Source: Halomonas sp. Y3
GTDB taxonomy: Bacteria > Pseudomonadota > Gammaproteobacteria > Pseudomonadales > Halomonadaceae
Reading direction: 5' to 3'
Assembly: GCF_024137965.1 (NCBI RefSeq)
Contig: NZ_CP099975.1
Coordinates: forward strand, 2,852,001-2,916,000
DNA length: 64,000 nucleotides
Shown here: positions 44,984-54,567 of the stretch, one piece after another
Layout of the letters: the number at the start of each line of letters is the position of its first letter
How positions within the stretch are numbered: the first letter of the stretch is position 1
Translations under genes and position numbers: made by a program
Notes under the pieces: generated by a model
The model's input: the letters and a program-made list of their open reading frames with translations, nothing else
What the model was told of the DNA's origin: nothing
Database searches by the model: none

Positions 44984-46786
44984 CTAAAACAGAAAGATGA
45001 TCAGGGCCCCGACGACGATCAGCGCGGCGCGCAGCCAGAGCGCCCGCCGCGCGATCACGCCATAGGAGATGCCGGCCAGGCCCAGGGCGATCTTGAGCGC
45101 GTCGAAGACGGCGCCCAACGGGTCGAAGGCAAGCCGAATCACATCCGGGTTGGCGACCATCGCCAGGGGAATGATGTAGAGGCCAATCCCCAGGGCCATG
45201 GCCTTCATGGCCACCTTGAGCCAGTTCTCGCCCACCATGCCGGCGGCGATGAAGACCCCGCCACACACCGGCGGCGTGATGGTGGAGAGCAGCGCGAACC
45301 AGAACACGAAGAGGTGGGCCAGCAACGGCTCCAGCCCCAGCGCGATCAGGGCAGGGCCGGCCACCGAGACGCAGATCACATAGGCGGCCGTGGTCGGTAC
45401 CTCCATCCCCAGGATCAGGCAGGCAAGGGCGGTGAGCAGCAGCGCCGGCCACAGCATCTCGTTGGAGAGCGAGAGGATGCCCGAGGTGATCTTCACGCCG
45501 AGCCCGGTCAGCGAGAGCACACCGATCACCAGCGAGGCACAGATGATGATGGCGCCAATGACCGCCACCTGGCGCCCCGCCGTCACCAGCGCCTCGGCCA
45601 GCCGCGTGGCGAAGCCGCGCAGGGAGAAGCTCAGCGTCACGTCGAAGAAGAGCAATGCCAGGCCGGCAAAGACCGCCAGGCTCGCCGCATACTGGGGCGT
45701 ATAGCCGCCCAGAAAGATGCGCTCCAGCAGGATCACGAAGGGTACCGCAAAAAACAGCGAGGTGATCAGCACCTCGCGCCCCGAGGGACGATCCTCCTCG
45801 GCCATGGGCTTGAGGTCATGGCGGGTGGCATAGGCGTTGATGCCCACCCAGACGGTAGCAAAGTAGAGAATCGCTGGCAGCATGGCCGCCGCCATGATTT
45901 GGGTATAGGGGGTGCCGGTGAGCTCCACCATCACGAAGGCGCCGGCGCCCATCAGCGGCGGCATGATCTGCCCGCCGGACGAAGCCACGGCCTCGATGCC
46001 GCCGGCCAGGGAGCGCGGGTAGCCCAGGCGCACCATGGAGGGGATGGTGATGGCCCCGGTGGAGGCCACATTGGCCGACGCCGAGCCGGAGATCGACCCC
46101 ATCAGCGCCGAGGAGATCACCGACACCTTGGCCGCACCGCCGGTCAGCCGACCGGCCACGGCGCCCGCCATGTTCATGAAGCCGCGACCGGCCTCGCCGG
46201 CGTTGAGCACGGCGCCGAAGATCACGAAGATCGCCACCACGCCGACGCTCACCCCGGTAAGCGAGCCCCACAGCCCCCCTTCAGAGATGGTGAGGCTGCC
46301 GATGAAGCTCTGCATCGGCATGCCGGGATGGCCGAACTGACCGGGGATGTGGGTCCCCAGCACGCCGTAGAGGATGGCACCGAGTGCCACCGTGGGCAGC
46401 GGCCAGCCGATCGCCCGCCGCGCCGTCTCCAGTGCCAGCCCGATCAGGAAGACCCCCAGCGCCATCTGGAAATGGGTATCGATAAAGCCGTACTGGTTGG
46501 CCAGGGCCTCCTCGTTGAAGGCGATATAGCCGCAGGCGGCCACGCCCAGCAGCGTCAGCAGCCAGCCGCTCCAGCGCTCGAACGGCGTCCGCGCCATCAG
46601 GATCAGGATCCAGGGCAGCGCCAGCGCCATGTGAATGGGTCGGCTGACCAGCGCTGGCGTCAGACCGTAGAAGATCAGCCCCAGGTGAAAGATGACGCTG
46701 GCGGCGCCCAGGGCCACCCAAACAGGATGCAGACGCGACTCGCCGACGCTCGTGAGAGCCGCCGACGGCGAAGAGATGACAGACAT
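44984..46786 (-). CDS. TRAP transporter fused permease (4TM+12TM)
   Basis: The protein has 600 residues with about 16 or more membrane helices, the fused DctQ-DctM form used with TAXI receptors. Features include EAVASSGGQIMPPLMGAGAFVM, GSISGSASANVASTGAITIP and STITPPVCGGVFIAAGMVG, the conserved loops of the large DctM part. The C-terminus is short. With the TAXI receptor upstream it imports an organic acid or similar solute with sodium. The TAXI gene ends 53 bases upstream, so they form an operon with the small binding-fold protein downstream. The substrate is unknown. Confidence 0.92.
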   Translation of the reverse strand: MSVISSPSAALTSVGESRLHPVWVALGAASVIFHLGLIFYGLTPALVSRPIHMALALPWILILMARTPFERWSGWLLTLLGVAACGYIAFNEEALANQYGFIDTHFQMALGVFLIGLALETARRAIGWPLPTVALGAILYGVLGTHIPGQFGHPGMPMQSFIGSLTISEGGLWGSLTGVSVGVVAIFVIFGAVLNAGEAGRGFMNMAGAVAGRLTGGAAKVSVISSALMGSISGSASANVASTGAITIPSMVRLGYPRSLAGGIEAVASSGGQIMPPLMGAGAFVMVELTGTPYTQIMAAAMLPAILYFATVWVGINAYATRHDLKPMAEEDRPSGREVLITSLFFAVPFVILLERIFLGGYTPQYAASLAVFAGLALLFFDVTLSFSLRGFATRLAEALVTAGRQVAVIGAIIICASLVIGVLSLTGLGVKITSGILSLSNEMLWPALLLTALACLILGMEVPTTAAYVICVSVAGPALIALGLEPLLAHLFVFWFALLSTITPPVCGGVFIAAGMVGENWLKVAMKAMALGIGLYIIPLAMVANPDVIRLAFDPLGAVFDALKIALGLAGISYGVIARRALWLRAALIVVGALIIFLF

Positions 46787-46839
46787 GAGGGACTCTACCT
46801 TGCAGGACCGGGCCCCGTGAGCGGGGCCCAGAGGAGGGA

Positions 46840-47805
46840 TCAGCGCAGCGCGTCGGGAACGTCGATGCCGGCCTCATCGTAGTAGCGGACGGCCCCGGGA
46901 TGCAGGGTGCCGGCGATATTGCCGATCATGTCGTGGGTAATGCCGCCCCACCAGGCGGTCTCCTCGGCCATGGCGTCGCGCCGCTCCCAGAAGGTCTTGG
47001 TCAGGGTATAGGCGGTATCGTCGTCCATGGCGCTGGTGGTGTAAGCGATTACCGGCAGCGAGGTGGTCTCGACGTCCTCATCGATGCCCGGATAAGTGCC
47101 CCCCGGAATGGTCTGGCGCGCCGCACCGGTCTGCTCAATCTGCTCGTCGGTGAGGCTCACCAGGCTGATGGGCATGCTGGCAGCGGTCTCGATCACGTTG
47201 GGAGTGGGGAAGGAGCTGGCGGTGACGAAGGCATCGATCTGGCCGTTCTTGAGGGCATCGGGGCCGCTGCCGATGCTGGCGCTGGCCACCCGCACCTTGT
47301 CCAGCAGGTCGAACATTTCCAGGTAGCGCTCCGCCTCTCGGGCGCCGAAGGTGCCTCGGCCGATCAGAATATGCTTGTCTTCGAGGTCCGCAAGGCCAAT
47401 CACGCCCTCATCGCCGGCCGCCACGAAGTGCATGGTGATGGCCGGGATGGGAAAGAGGCCGCGGATCTCCTGAAAGCGCGGGCTCTGGCGTTCGGCAAAG
47501 GCACCCTCACCTGCCAGCGCCTGCTCCACCAGGCCCGGCGGCGTGGTGAACACATAGTTGCCCTGGCGCGCCATCACCTCCATGACGTTCTGCACCGAGC
47601 CCTGGCTCTCCTCCAGGGTCAGCACGATCTCTCCATCGGTGCCGCGACGGATGGCCTCGGAGAGCTCGACCCCCATCTGGTAGTAGGCGGTCCCCGCCGA
47701 GGCGGACTTGTAGGTGACGCGGGTCTCGGCCTGCGCATTGAGGGCGGCGGCGCCGATCAGCATCGCCGTGGCGGTGGCCAGCAGGCGGCGGGTAAACGGA
47801 GGCAT
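46840..47805 (-). CDS. TAXI-family TRAP transporter solute receptor
   Basis: The protein has 321 residues. The start at 47805 (GGGAGATCGAC before ATG) gives a signal peptide (MPPFTRRLLATATAMLIG, cut after AQA near residue 27). The mature part is a TAXI receptor: TYKSASAGTAYYQMGVELSEAIRR, then GSVQNVMEVMARQGNYVF, GRGTFGAREAERYLEMF and PGIDEDVETTSLPVI. TAXI proteins bind solutes such as glutamate-like or aromatic compounds in the periplasm and pass them to the fused permease gene next door. Divergent from the SDR gene, with 96 AT-rich bases between. Confidence 0.93.
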   Translation of the reverse strand: MPPFTRRLLATATAMLIGAAALNAQAETRVTYKSASAGTAYYQMGVELSEAIRRGTDGEIVLTLEESQGSVQNVMEVMARQGNYVFTTPPGLVEQALAGEGAFAERQSPRFQEIRGLFPIPAITMHFVAAGDEGVIGLADLEDKHILIGRGTFGAREAERYLEMFDLLDKVRVASASIGSGPDALKNGQIDAFVTASSFPTPNVIETAASMPISLVSLTDEQIEQTGAARQTIPGGTYPGIDEDVETTSLPVIAYTTSAMDDDTAYTLTKTFWERRDAMAEETAWWGGITHDMIGNIAGTLHPGAVRYYDEAGIDVPDALR

Positions 47806-47901
47806 GTCGATCTCCCTGAATGTCCAGAATTCATGATGTTGTGATTGCGTGATTCGCAATTCACTATAATGCCGATTTTCCGAAGGAGGAACCGTTCTGC
47901 C

Positions 47902-48630
47902 ATGGAGACACAGGATGTCGCCCTGCTGGGTGCCGGCGGTGGCCTGGGCATGGCGATTGCCGAAGCCCTGCTGGCCCGGGGGGATCGAGTCTGGCTGCTG
48001 GATCTGGGCGGGTGCCGGGAGAGGCTCGGAGCGCTGACCACCGCCTGGCCGACGCGGGCTCGGTTTATCGGGATCGACCTTACCGAGCCGGCGAGCCTGG
48101 CCGCCGCCTTCGCAGGGATTCGCACCGAGGCAGGGACGCTCGACGCCTGCATCAACGCCGCCGGCGTCATCCATCGGGCAAGCTTCGAGAACACCGACGC
48201 CGACGCCCTCGCCCGAGTAATGGCCATCAACGTTACCGGCCCCTTTCAGGCCCTGCAGCACGCCGTGAGGCTGATGGCACACGGCGGGCGAATCGTCAAC
48301 GTCGCCTCCGCCCACGGCCTGCGCACCGGGCCGGAGCGAAGCGCTTACGCCATGAGCAAGGGCGCCATCCTGGCGCTGACCCGGGCGCTGGCCGTGGAGC
48401 TTGGCCCTCGGGGCATTCTGGTCAACGCGGTGGCGCCGGGGCCGGTCAGCGCCGGCATGCAGGACGCCGCCTCTGAATCGCGCCGCCGTTGGCAGCAGGC
48501 CACGCCGCTCGGGCGCGTGGCGAGACCCGACGAAGTGGCCCGGGCCGTGCTGCAGCTCACCTCTCCCGAGAACACCTTTACCACCGGGCAGACGCTGGTA
48601 ATCGACGGCGGGGCCACCGCCATGATCTAG
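47902..48630 (+). CDS. SDR-family oxidoreductase
   Basis: The protein has 242 residues, a classical short-chain dehydrogenase. The cofactor motif is GAGGGLGMAIAEAL (about 9-22), the NAG motif is INAAGV, the catalytic Ser is in NVASAHG, and Tyr-x3-Lys is YAMSKGA. The usual VNAVAPGPV follows. An Asp in LLDLGG after strand two suggests NAD preference. AAGGAGG precedes the ATG by 12 bases. It is divergent from the TAXI-TRAP operon, so its substrate may be the compound that transporter brings in, such as a hydroxy acid; this is inference. It ends tail to tail with thiQ. Confidence 0.88.
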   Translation: METQDVALLGAGGGLGMAIAEALLARGDRVWLLDLGGCRERLGALTTAWPTRARFIGIDLTEPASLAAAFAGIRTEAGTLDACINAAGVIHRASFENTDADALARVMAINVTGPFQALQHAVRLMAHGGRIVNVASAHGLRTGPERSAYAMSKGAILALTRALAVELGPRGILVNAVAPGPVSAGMQDAASESRRRWQQATPLGRVARPDEVARAVLQLTSPENTFTTGQTLVIDGGATAMI

Positions 48631-49289
48631 CCCAACATCGGAATAGCCCCTAGCCGCCCCCCCTCCAGCCGGCAGCGGCGATCGGCCAGGGCATCAATAT
48701 CGTCGTGATCATGGCTGACCAGGATCACCGCGGTGCCGGCTTCCTGCTGGCGGTGCACCAGCAGCCACAGGCCTTCACGGGTGACCTCATCGAGCCCGGT
48801 GAAGGGCTCGTCGAGCAACAGCAGAGGCGAACCCCGCAACAGGGCCCGCAGCAGCGCCACCCGCTGTCGCTGACCACCGGAGAGCTCCCCGGGCAGGCGC
48901 TCCTCGAGACCGGCCAGTCCTACTTCGGCGAGCCCCTCGTTGATGCGTCGGCGCTGGTCGGCACTTAGCCTCAGGCTCGGTGCCAGGCCCAGCCCCAGGT
49001 TGGCCCATACCGGCAGGTGGTCGAAGAGGTTATGTTCCTGGAAGACGGTAGTGATCCCACGCTCCCAGGGCGGCCGCGCCAGCAGGTCCTCTCCCCGCCA
49101 GGTCAGGCTACCGCCCTCGGGCTCGAGAAAGCCGGCCAGCAACCCCAGCAGAGTACTCTTGCCACAGCCCGAGGCCCCCTCCACCGAGAGGCACTCCCCT
49201 GGCGCCAGGCGAAAGCTGAAGGAAAACGATGGCGTCTCCCCAGGGTCGGCGCGCCGGTAGTGAAAGGTCAGGTCGCGACAGTCGAGCAT
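48627..49289 (-). CDS. thiQ: Thiamin ABC transporter ATP-binding protein ThiQ
   Basis: The protein has 220 residues, an ABC ATPase. Walker A is EGASGCGKSTLL (about 38), the signature is LSGGQRQRVALLRALL (about 130), Walker B is LLLLDEPFTGLDE and the switch His is in VSHDHDD. It powers thiamin import through ThiP. The start at 49289 was chosen because the protein then begins MLDCRDLTFHY as ThiQ does; its ATG overlaps the ThiP stop by one base. The longer open frame upstream runs antisense-like through thiP and was not used. Confidence 0.92.
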   Translation of the reverse strand: MLDCRDLTFHYRRADPGETPSFSFSFRLAPGECLSVEGASGCGKSTLLGLLAGFLEPEGGSLTWRGEDLLARPPWERGITTVFQEHNLFDHLPVWANLGLGLAPSLRLSADQRRRINEGLAEVGLAGLEERLPGELSGGQRQRVALLRALLRGSPLLLLDEPFTGLDEVTREGLWLLVHRQQEAGTAVILVSHDHDDIDALADRRCRLEGGRLGAIPMLG

Positions 49290-50947
49290 CAGGGTCTCCA
49301 GCGAGGACGGGACGGACGGCGGGTCAGGCCGCCGAGCAGCACGAAAATCAGCGCAACCAGCACCAGCAGCAGCAGCGCGGTAGCCGCCGCCCCCTGCCAG
49401 CGGTAACCGCCCAGCTGCTGGTAGAGCAGCATCGGCAGAGTCGGCACCGAGGGACTGCCGAACAGGGCGATGACGCTGAAGTCGCCCAGCGACAGGGTCA
49501 TCGCATAGGCCAGTGCAAGGGCTAGGGGACGGCGCAGACGCGGCCAGGTCAGCCAGCGCAGGCGCGCCCTTCCACGCACACCGAGCTGATCCGCCAGGCG
49601 TCCTTCGGCCGCCGAGATCCCCGGCAGCCCCCCGCGCAGCACCTGCATGGCGAAGGGCAGCGCCATGAAGGCATTGACCAGCACCACCAGGCCATAGCCT
49701 TGCCAGCCGCTGCCCAGGGTGGGCCGCAGCAGCAGGAAGAGCCCGGTACCCAGCACCAGTGCCGGCACCACCAGAATCAGCTGGCCGCCCCCTTCCATCG
49801 CCAGGCCCAGGGCCCCCTGTCCGCGCTCGCGCAGCCAGCGGCTGCCGGCCAGCAGCGCCATGGCCAGCATCAAGGCACCCAGGCCCGCGCTCAGGGCCAT
49901 CACCAAGCTTCGTGCCGCCGCCGGCCACAGGCTCGTCGCGCGAGGCAACTCGGCGAGCCCACCTAGTCCGGCGATCACGATGGCCACCAGCGGCGGAGCC
50001 AGCAGCGCCACCAGTGCCAGCAACCAGCCGGCATCGAGCCAGCGCGAAGCGCCCAAGGCATCGCGACGGCGCCAGCGCCCCAGGGCCGGCAGCCGCACGC
50101 TCCCCACTATCAGCGAAGGGCTCCCACCCCGGGAGAGCGCCAGCCCCCACAGCGTCAGGCAGATGGTCAGCTGGGTCAGCGCCAGCAGGGCGGCCAGTGC
50201 CAGGTCATGATCGAACTTGAGCGCCTGGTAGATTGCCACCTCCAAGGTGGCGCTGCGCGGCCCGCCCCCCAGGGTCATGACGATGGCGAAGCTGGTGAAG
50301 CAGAGGGTAAAGACCAGCGCCGCCAAGCGCGGCAGCAGGGGGGCCAGGCGCGGCCACTCCAAGGCACGCCAGATCGCCCCCCGCGAGAGCCCCAGCTGTG
50401 CGGCCAGGCGCCAGTGCGCCGCGGGAGCCGTCTCCAGGGACTGCAGCATCAGCCGTGCCGCAAGCGGCAGGTTGTAGAACACATGGGCCAGCACGATCCC
50501 GGAGAGGCCGTAGAGATAGCCCGCCTCCGTGCCGGTCAGCCACTCCCACAGGGGGGCCGCCCAGCCCCGCCGGCCGTGCACCGCCACCAGCCCGAACAGG
50601 CCGATCAGCGTGGGCAGCACGAGCGACAGCTCCATGGACCGCAGCAGCAGGGTGCGACCGGGAAAGCGGGGCCGTCGCGCCAGGGCGAGGGCCACCGGCA
50701 CGGCGAGTCCCACGCTGAGCAGCGTGGAAAGACTCGCCTGCCAGAGGGTGAATCGCAGGATGGCAGCGAGCCACGGCTCCTGCCACAGCAGGGCCGGATG
50801 CAGCTCCCGAGCCTGCCACAGCAGGGCAACCAGGCTGCCCAAGCCTAGGCCGGCCACCAGCGCCAGGGCGACGAGCCCAAGCCCCGGTGGCCAAGGCGAG
50901 GGTCTCTCCCAGCGCGGCACGGTCAGCGCGCCGCGGCGTTCAGCCAC
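49289..50947 (-). CDS. thiP: Thiamin ABC transporter permease ThiP
   Basis: The protein has 552 residues and about 12 helices, a duplicated MetI-like permease as in ThiP. Each half has an EAA-like loop: LETAPAAHWRLAAQLGLSRGAIWRALEWP and GISAAEGRLADQLGVRGRARLRWLTWP. The start is a GTG at 50947 that overlaps the end of thiB by 25 bases. It gives the MAERRGAL beginning that matches known ThiP proteins; a GTG at 50920 is an alternative. It carries thiamin, thiamin phosphates or related HMP across the inner membrane. Confidence 0.92.
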   Translation of the reverse strand: MAERRGALTVPRWERPSPWPPGLGLVALALVAGLGLGSLVALLWQARELHPALLWQEPWLAAILRFTLWQASLSTLLSVGLAVPVALALARRPRFPGRTLLLRSMELSLVLPTLIGLFGLVAVHGRRGWAAPLWEWLTGTEAGYLYGLSGIVLAHVFYNLPLAARLMLQSLETAPAAHWRLAAQLGLSRGAIWRALEWPRLAPLLPRLAALVFTLCFTSFAIVMTLGGGPRSATLEVAIYQALKFDHDLALAALLALTQLTICLTLWGLALSRGGSPSLIVGSVRLPALGRWRRRDALGASRWLDAGWLLALVALLAPPLVAIVIAGLGGLAELPRATSLWPAAARSLVMALSAGLGALMLAMALLAGSRWLRERGQGALGLAMEGGGQLILVVPALVLGTGLFLLLRPTLGSGWQGYGLVVLVNAFMALPFAMQVLRGGLPGISAAEGRLADQLGVRGRARLRWLTWPRLRRPLALALAYAMTLSLGDFSVIALFGSPSVPTLPMLLYQQLGGYRWQGAAATALLLLVLVALIFVLLGGLTRRPSRPRWRP

Positions 50948-51921
50948 TCGCGGATCCAGGCACGGCGGTCGGCGCGCACCTCCTCAGGTGTGAAGACGAG
51001 ACTCTCGGGGGATATCAGTCGCTCGAACACCTCGGGCAGCTCGTCGCCCAGGTCGATGGCCGGGTTCATCACGTTGCCCAGGGGGATATGGCGCTGGAAG
51101 TCCGGTGTCAGCATGAATGCAAGAAACTCACGGGCCAGCTCGGGCGCGTCGCTAGTACGCAACATCGCCGCGGTCTCCACCTGCAGATAGTGGCCCTCCT
51201 CGAACTCGGCGGCCTGGTAGCGATCGCTCTCCTCCACCGCCATATGGTAGGCCGGCGAGGTGGCATAGGAGAGCACCAGGGGAGCTTCGCCGTTCATGAA
51301 CAGCGAGAAGTAGGCCTGGCTCCAGCCGTTGGTCACGGTGAGCACACGCTCGTTGAGCCGCTGCCAGGCCTCGGGGGCCTCATCACCGAAGACGTGCTTC
51401 ATCCACAGCAGCAGTCCCTGGCCGGCAACACTGGTTCTCGGGTCCTGGATGATCACCTTGAGGTCATCCGAGGCCGCGAAGAGCTCGGCGAAGCTGCCAG
51501 GCGGCTCGTCGAGTTGCTCGCGGTCGTAGACGAAGGCGAAATGGCCCCAGTCGTAGGGCAGGAAGGTATCGTCGTTCCATTCGATGGGCAGAGCGAGCGC
51601 ACTGGTGTCGACGCCGTGGGGGGCCAGCAGCCCAAGCTCGCGGGCCTCGGCCATCAGGTTCATGTCAAGGCCCAGGACCAGGTCGGCGCCGCTGACCTCC
51701 CCTTCCAGGCGCAGCCGCTGGAGGATATCCACGCCGCCGTCGAGCGCAACGAAGCGCAGCTCGCAGTCGCCACAGCGTGCCTCGAAGGCCGCCTCGATGG
51801 CTGGTCCCGGCCCCCACTCGGAGACGAAGGAGTCGTAGGTATAGACGGTCAGCGACTGCTCAGCGGCGGAGACGGTGCCCGCCGCCGACAAGCCCAGGGC
51901 CAGCGCTACCAATCGTTGCAT
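50923..51921 (-). CDS. thiB: Thiamin ABC transporter substrate-binding protein ThiB
   Basis: The protein has 332 residues, beginning with a signal peptide (MQRLVALALGLSAAGTVSA, about 19 residues). The mature protein starts AEQSLTVYTYDSFVSEWGPGP, close to known ThiB, with ADLVLGLDMNLM and DPRTSVAGQGLLLWMK later. It binds thiamin and its phosphates in the periplasm. AAGGGGAA precedes the ATG at 51921; an ATG 18 bases upstream is possible. First gene of thiBPQ. Unlike tenA and thiC in this window, I find no TPP riboswitch in front of it. Confidence 0.92.
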   Translation of the reverse strand: MQRLVALALGLSAAGTVSAAEQSLTVYTYDSFVSEWGPGPAIEAAFEARCGDCELRFVALDGGVDILQRLRLEGEVSGADLVLGLDMNLMAEARELGLLAPHGVDTSALALPIEWNDDTFLPYDWGHFAFVYDREQLDEPPGSFAELFAASDDLKVIIQDPRTSVAGQGLLLWMKHVFGDEAPEAWQRLNERVLTVTNGWSQAYFSLFMNGEAPLVLSYATSPAYHMAVEESDRYQAAEFEEGHYLQVETAAMLRTSDAPELAREFLAFMLTPDFQRHIPLGNVMNPAIDLGDELPEVFERLISPESLVFTPEEVRADRRAWIREWLNAAAR

Positions 51922-52003
51922 GGGAGTTCCCCTTGTCATGAAACACCCCGGTCTCGGTTCGACACCGACCCGGGGGTTGGCTTGCAGCTCCATCGCCGCC
52001 GAG

Positions 52004-52019
52004 GTCTGACCCCGGTCAG
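52004..52019. repeat. Short GGTCTGACC/GGTCAG palindromic repeat between thiB and lon
   Basis: CTGACC (52006-52011) and GGTCAG (52014-52019) form a 6-bp palindrome preceded by GGT, overlapping the lon stop codon. It shares the GGTCTGACC/GGGTCAG core of the repeat hit by the IS4 element at 38.2 kb, so it may be another copy of the same repeat family or a terminator stem. Confidence 0.4.
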
Positions 52020-54475
52020 CCAAACACCACCCGGGCCACGTCCCGGTAGCGCCTGGCGAAGTGCACCGTCATGCCCTCCTTGAGGTGGTCGGGCAGCTCC
52101 TCATAGTCGCGGCGGTTGGCGTCGGGCAGGATCACCTCGAAGATGCCGCTGCGCCTCGCGGCGATTACCTTCTCGCGGATGCCCCCCACCGGCAGCACCT
52201 GGCCGGTGAGGGTCAGCTCGCCGGTCATCGCCAGGGGGCGGTCGATGGAGTGGTGCTTCGCCAGGGAGAGCAGCGCCGTGGTCATGGTGACCCCCGCCGA
52301 GGGGCCATCCTTGGGCGTGGCCCCCTCCGGCACGTGGAGGTGGACGAAGGCGGAGTCGAAGAAGTCGGCGTCGGCGCCGTACTCGGCCAGGTGGCCCAGC
52401 ACATAGCTGTAGGCGATATTGGCGGACTCCTGCATCACCTCGCCGAGCTTGCCGGTGAGCTTGAAGCCGCGGGTCAGCGAGTGCACCTTGCCCGCCTCGA
52501 TGGGCAACGTCGCCCCGCCCATGGCGGTCCAGGCGAGCCCCGTGACCACCCCTTCCCCCTTGAGCACCTGCTCCTTGCGGAACAGCGGTGCCCCCAGATA
52601 CTCCTCGAGGTTCTTGACCGAGACCTTCGCCGACTGCTGGTCGTTCTCCAGCAGCTTGACCGCGGCCTTGCGCACGATGCGGTGCAGCTGCTTCTCGAGC
52701 TGGCGCACCCCGGCCTCCCGGGCGTAGCCCTCGATCACCTGGCGCAGCGCCGCCTCGGTGAGGTTGATGCGCTTCTTCGGGATATTGGCGCGCTTGAGCA
52801 GCTTGGGCCAGAGGTGGTGCTTGGCGATGGCCAGCTTCTCCTCGGCGATGTAGCCGGAGAGGCGGATCTGCTCCATGCGGTCCAGCAGCGGTCCCGGGAT
52901 CGAATCCAGGGTGTTGGCGGTGCAGACGAAGAGCACCTTGGAGAGGTCCAGCCGCACGTCCAGGTAGTGATCGAGGAAGTCGACGTTCTGCTCCGGGTCG
53001 AGCACCTCGAGCAGCGCCGAGGCGGGGTCGCCCTGGAAGGACTGCCCCATCTTGTCGATCTCGTCGAGCATGATCACCGGGTTCTCGACCTCCACCTCCT
53101 TGAGCGCCTGCACCAGCTTGCCGGGCATGGCACCGATGTAGGTGCGCCGATGGCCCTTGATCTCGGCCTCGTCGCGCATGCCGCCCACCGAGAAGCGGTA
53201 GAACTCACGGCCCAGAGCCTCGGCGATGGAGCGGCCGATGGAGGTCTTGCCCACCCCGGGCGGGCCCACCAGCAGCAGGATGGAGCCGCCCACGTCGCCC
53301 TTGAAGGTGCCCTCGGCGAGAAACTCGACGATGCGCTCCTTCACGTCGGCCAGGCCGTCGTGGTCGCGGTCCAGCACCTCCCGGGCGTGGGCCAGGTCGA
53401 GCTGGTCCTGGCTGTGCACCCCCCAGGGCATGCTGGTCAGCCAGTCCAGATAGTTGCGGGTGGTGCCGTACTCCGGCGAGCCGGTCTCGAGCACGGCGAG
53501 CTTGTCGAGTTCCTCCTCGATGCGGGTCAGCACCCTGGGCGGCACGACGAGGCTCTCCAGGCGGTCGCGGAAGGTGTCGACGTCGTTCTCGCGGTCATCC
53601 TTGGAGATGCCCAGCTCGCGCTGGATCACCTTGAGCTGCTCGCGCAGGAAGAACTCCCGCTGGCGCTCCTGCATCTGGGCGTTGACCTGGTCGCTGATCT
53701 CGCTCTGCAGCTGGGCGACCTCGATCTCCTTGCGCAGCAGCGGCAGCACCTTCTGCATGCGCGCGAGCACCGGCAGGGTGGCCAGCACGTCCTGCAGCTC
53801 GCGCCCCTTGGCCGAGGTGATCGCCGCGGCGAAGTCGGTGAGCGGGCCCGGCTCGTGGGGGCTGAAGCGGTTGAGGTAGTGCTTGAGCTCCTCGCCGTAG
53901 AGGGGGTTGATCGGCAGCAGCTCCTTGATGCCGTTGATCAGCGACATGGCGTAGGCGCGCGCCTCGTCCGCCTCGGCGTCCACCGGCTCCCGGGGGTAGC
54001 TCACCTCCACCAGATAGGGAGGCTTGCGGGATATCCAGCGCTGGATGCGGAAGCGCTGCATCCCCTGGGCGATAAACTGGATCTGGTTCTCCTCACCCTG
54101 CAGCTTGTGCACCTTGACGGCGGTGCCGATCTCCGGGAAGTCGCCATGGGCGAGCCCATCAATGGCGGCCTCACCGACAAAGGCCAGGCCCACGGTGTGG
54201 TGGGGGGTCTTGGCAACCCGCTGGATGGTTTCCTCCCAGCGCTCGCGGTTGATCACCAGCGGCTGCACCTGGGCTGGAAAGAAGGGCCGGTTGTGGATCG
54301 GCAGCAGGTAGATGCGCTCGGGCAGCGCCTCCCGGGCAGGCACCACGGCGTGCCGGCTATCGCCGGGCTGATCACCGAGGTCAAGCTGTTCATCCTCGTC
54401 GTGGGCGTCGCTATCCGCGTCGTGCAGCCACTCCGGCCCCTCAGGGTCGTGGCGGCGGTCCTGGTCATCGCTCAT
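52016..54475 (-). CDS. lon: ATP-dependent Lon protease
   Basis: The protein has 819 residues. After a 50-residue acidic, disordered start (rich in Asp, Glu and His), the LON substrate-binding domain begins at ERIYLLPIHNRPFFP. The AAA+ module has Walker A GPPGVGKTS (about 403), VIMLDEIDKMGQ and arginine finger regions. The protease domain carries the catalytic Ser in PKDGPSAGVTM (about 725) and the Lys in IREKVIAARR (about 768). Lon degrades misfolded and regulatory proteins in the cytoplasm. The acidic leader is longer than in E. coli Lon, as in the second Lon class of pseudomonads. It is transcribed leftward. Confidence 0.95.
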   Translation of the reverse strand: MSDDQDRRHDPEGPEWLHDADSDAHDEDEQLDLGDQPGDSRHAVVPAREALPERIYLLPIHNRPFFPAQVQPLVINRERWEETIQRVAKTPHHTVGLAFVGEAAIDGLAHGDFPEIGTAVKVHKLQGEENQIQFIAQGMQRFRIQRWISRKPPYLVEVSYPREPVDAEADEARAYAMSLINGIKELLPINPLYGEELKHYLNRFSPHEPGPLTDFAAAITSAKGRELQDVLATLPVLARMQKVLPLLRKEIEVAQLQSEISDQVNAQMQERQREFFLREQLKVIQRELGISKDDRENDVDTFRDRLESLVVPPRVLTRIEEELDKLAVLETGSPEYGTTRNYLDWLTSMPWGVHSQDQLDLAHAREVLDRDHDGLADVKERIVEFLAEGTFKGDVGGSILLLVGPPGVGKTSIGRSIAEALGREFYRFSVGGMRDEAEIKGHRRTYIGAMPGKLVQALKEVEVENPVIMLDEIDKMGQSFQGDPASALLEVLDPEQNVDFLDHYLDVRLDLSKVLFVCTANTLDSIPGPLLDRMEQIRLSGYIAEEKLAIAKHHLWPKLLKRANIPKKRINLTEAALRQVIEGYAREAGVRQLEKQLHRIVRKAAVKLLENDQQSAKVSVKNLEEYLGAPLFRKEQVLKGEGVVTGLAWTAMGGATLPIEAGKVHSLTRGFKLTGKLGEVMQESANIAYSYVLGHLAEYGADADFFDSAFVHLHVPEGATPKDGPSAGVTMTTALLSLAKHHSIDRPLAMTGELTLTGQVLPVGGIREKVIAARRSGIFEVILPDANRRDYEELPDHLKEGMTVHFARRYRDVARVVFG

Positions 54476-54567
54476 GGGGTCTCATCCTGATCCTGTGATG
54501 GCTCATGCCGTTGGGTTCAGGAATGCGGGCGATGGGGGACAACTTCAAGTCGGCGGGCCTTCGCGCC

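Noticed and set aside
51922..52015. A TPP riboswitch before thiB
   Set aside because: None of the aptamer words found before tenA and thiC occur here.
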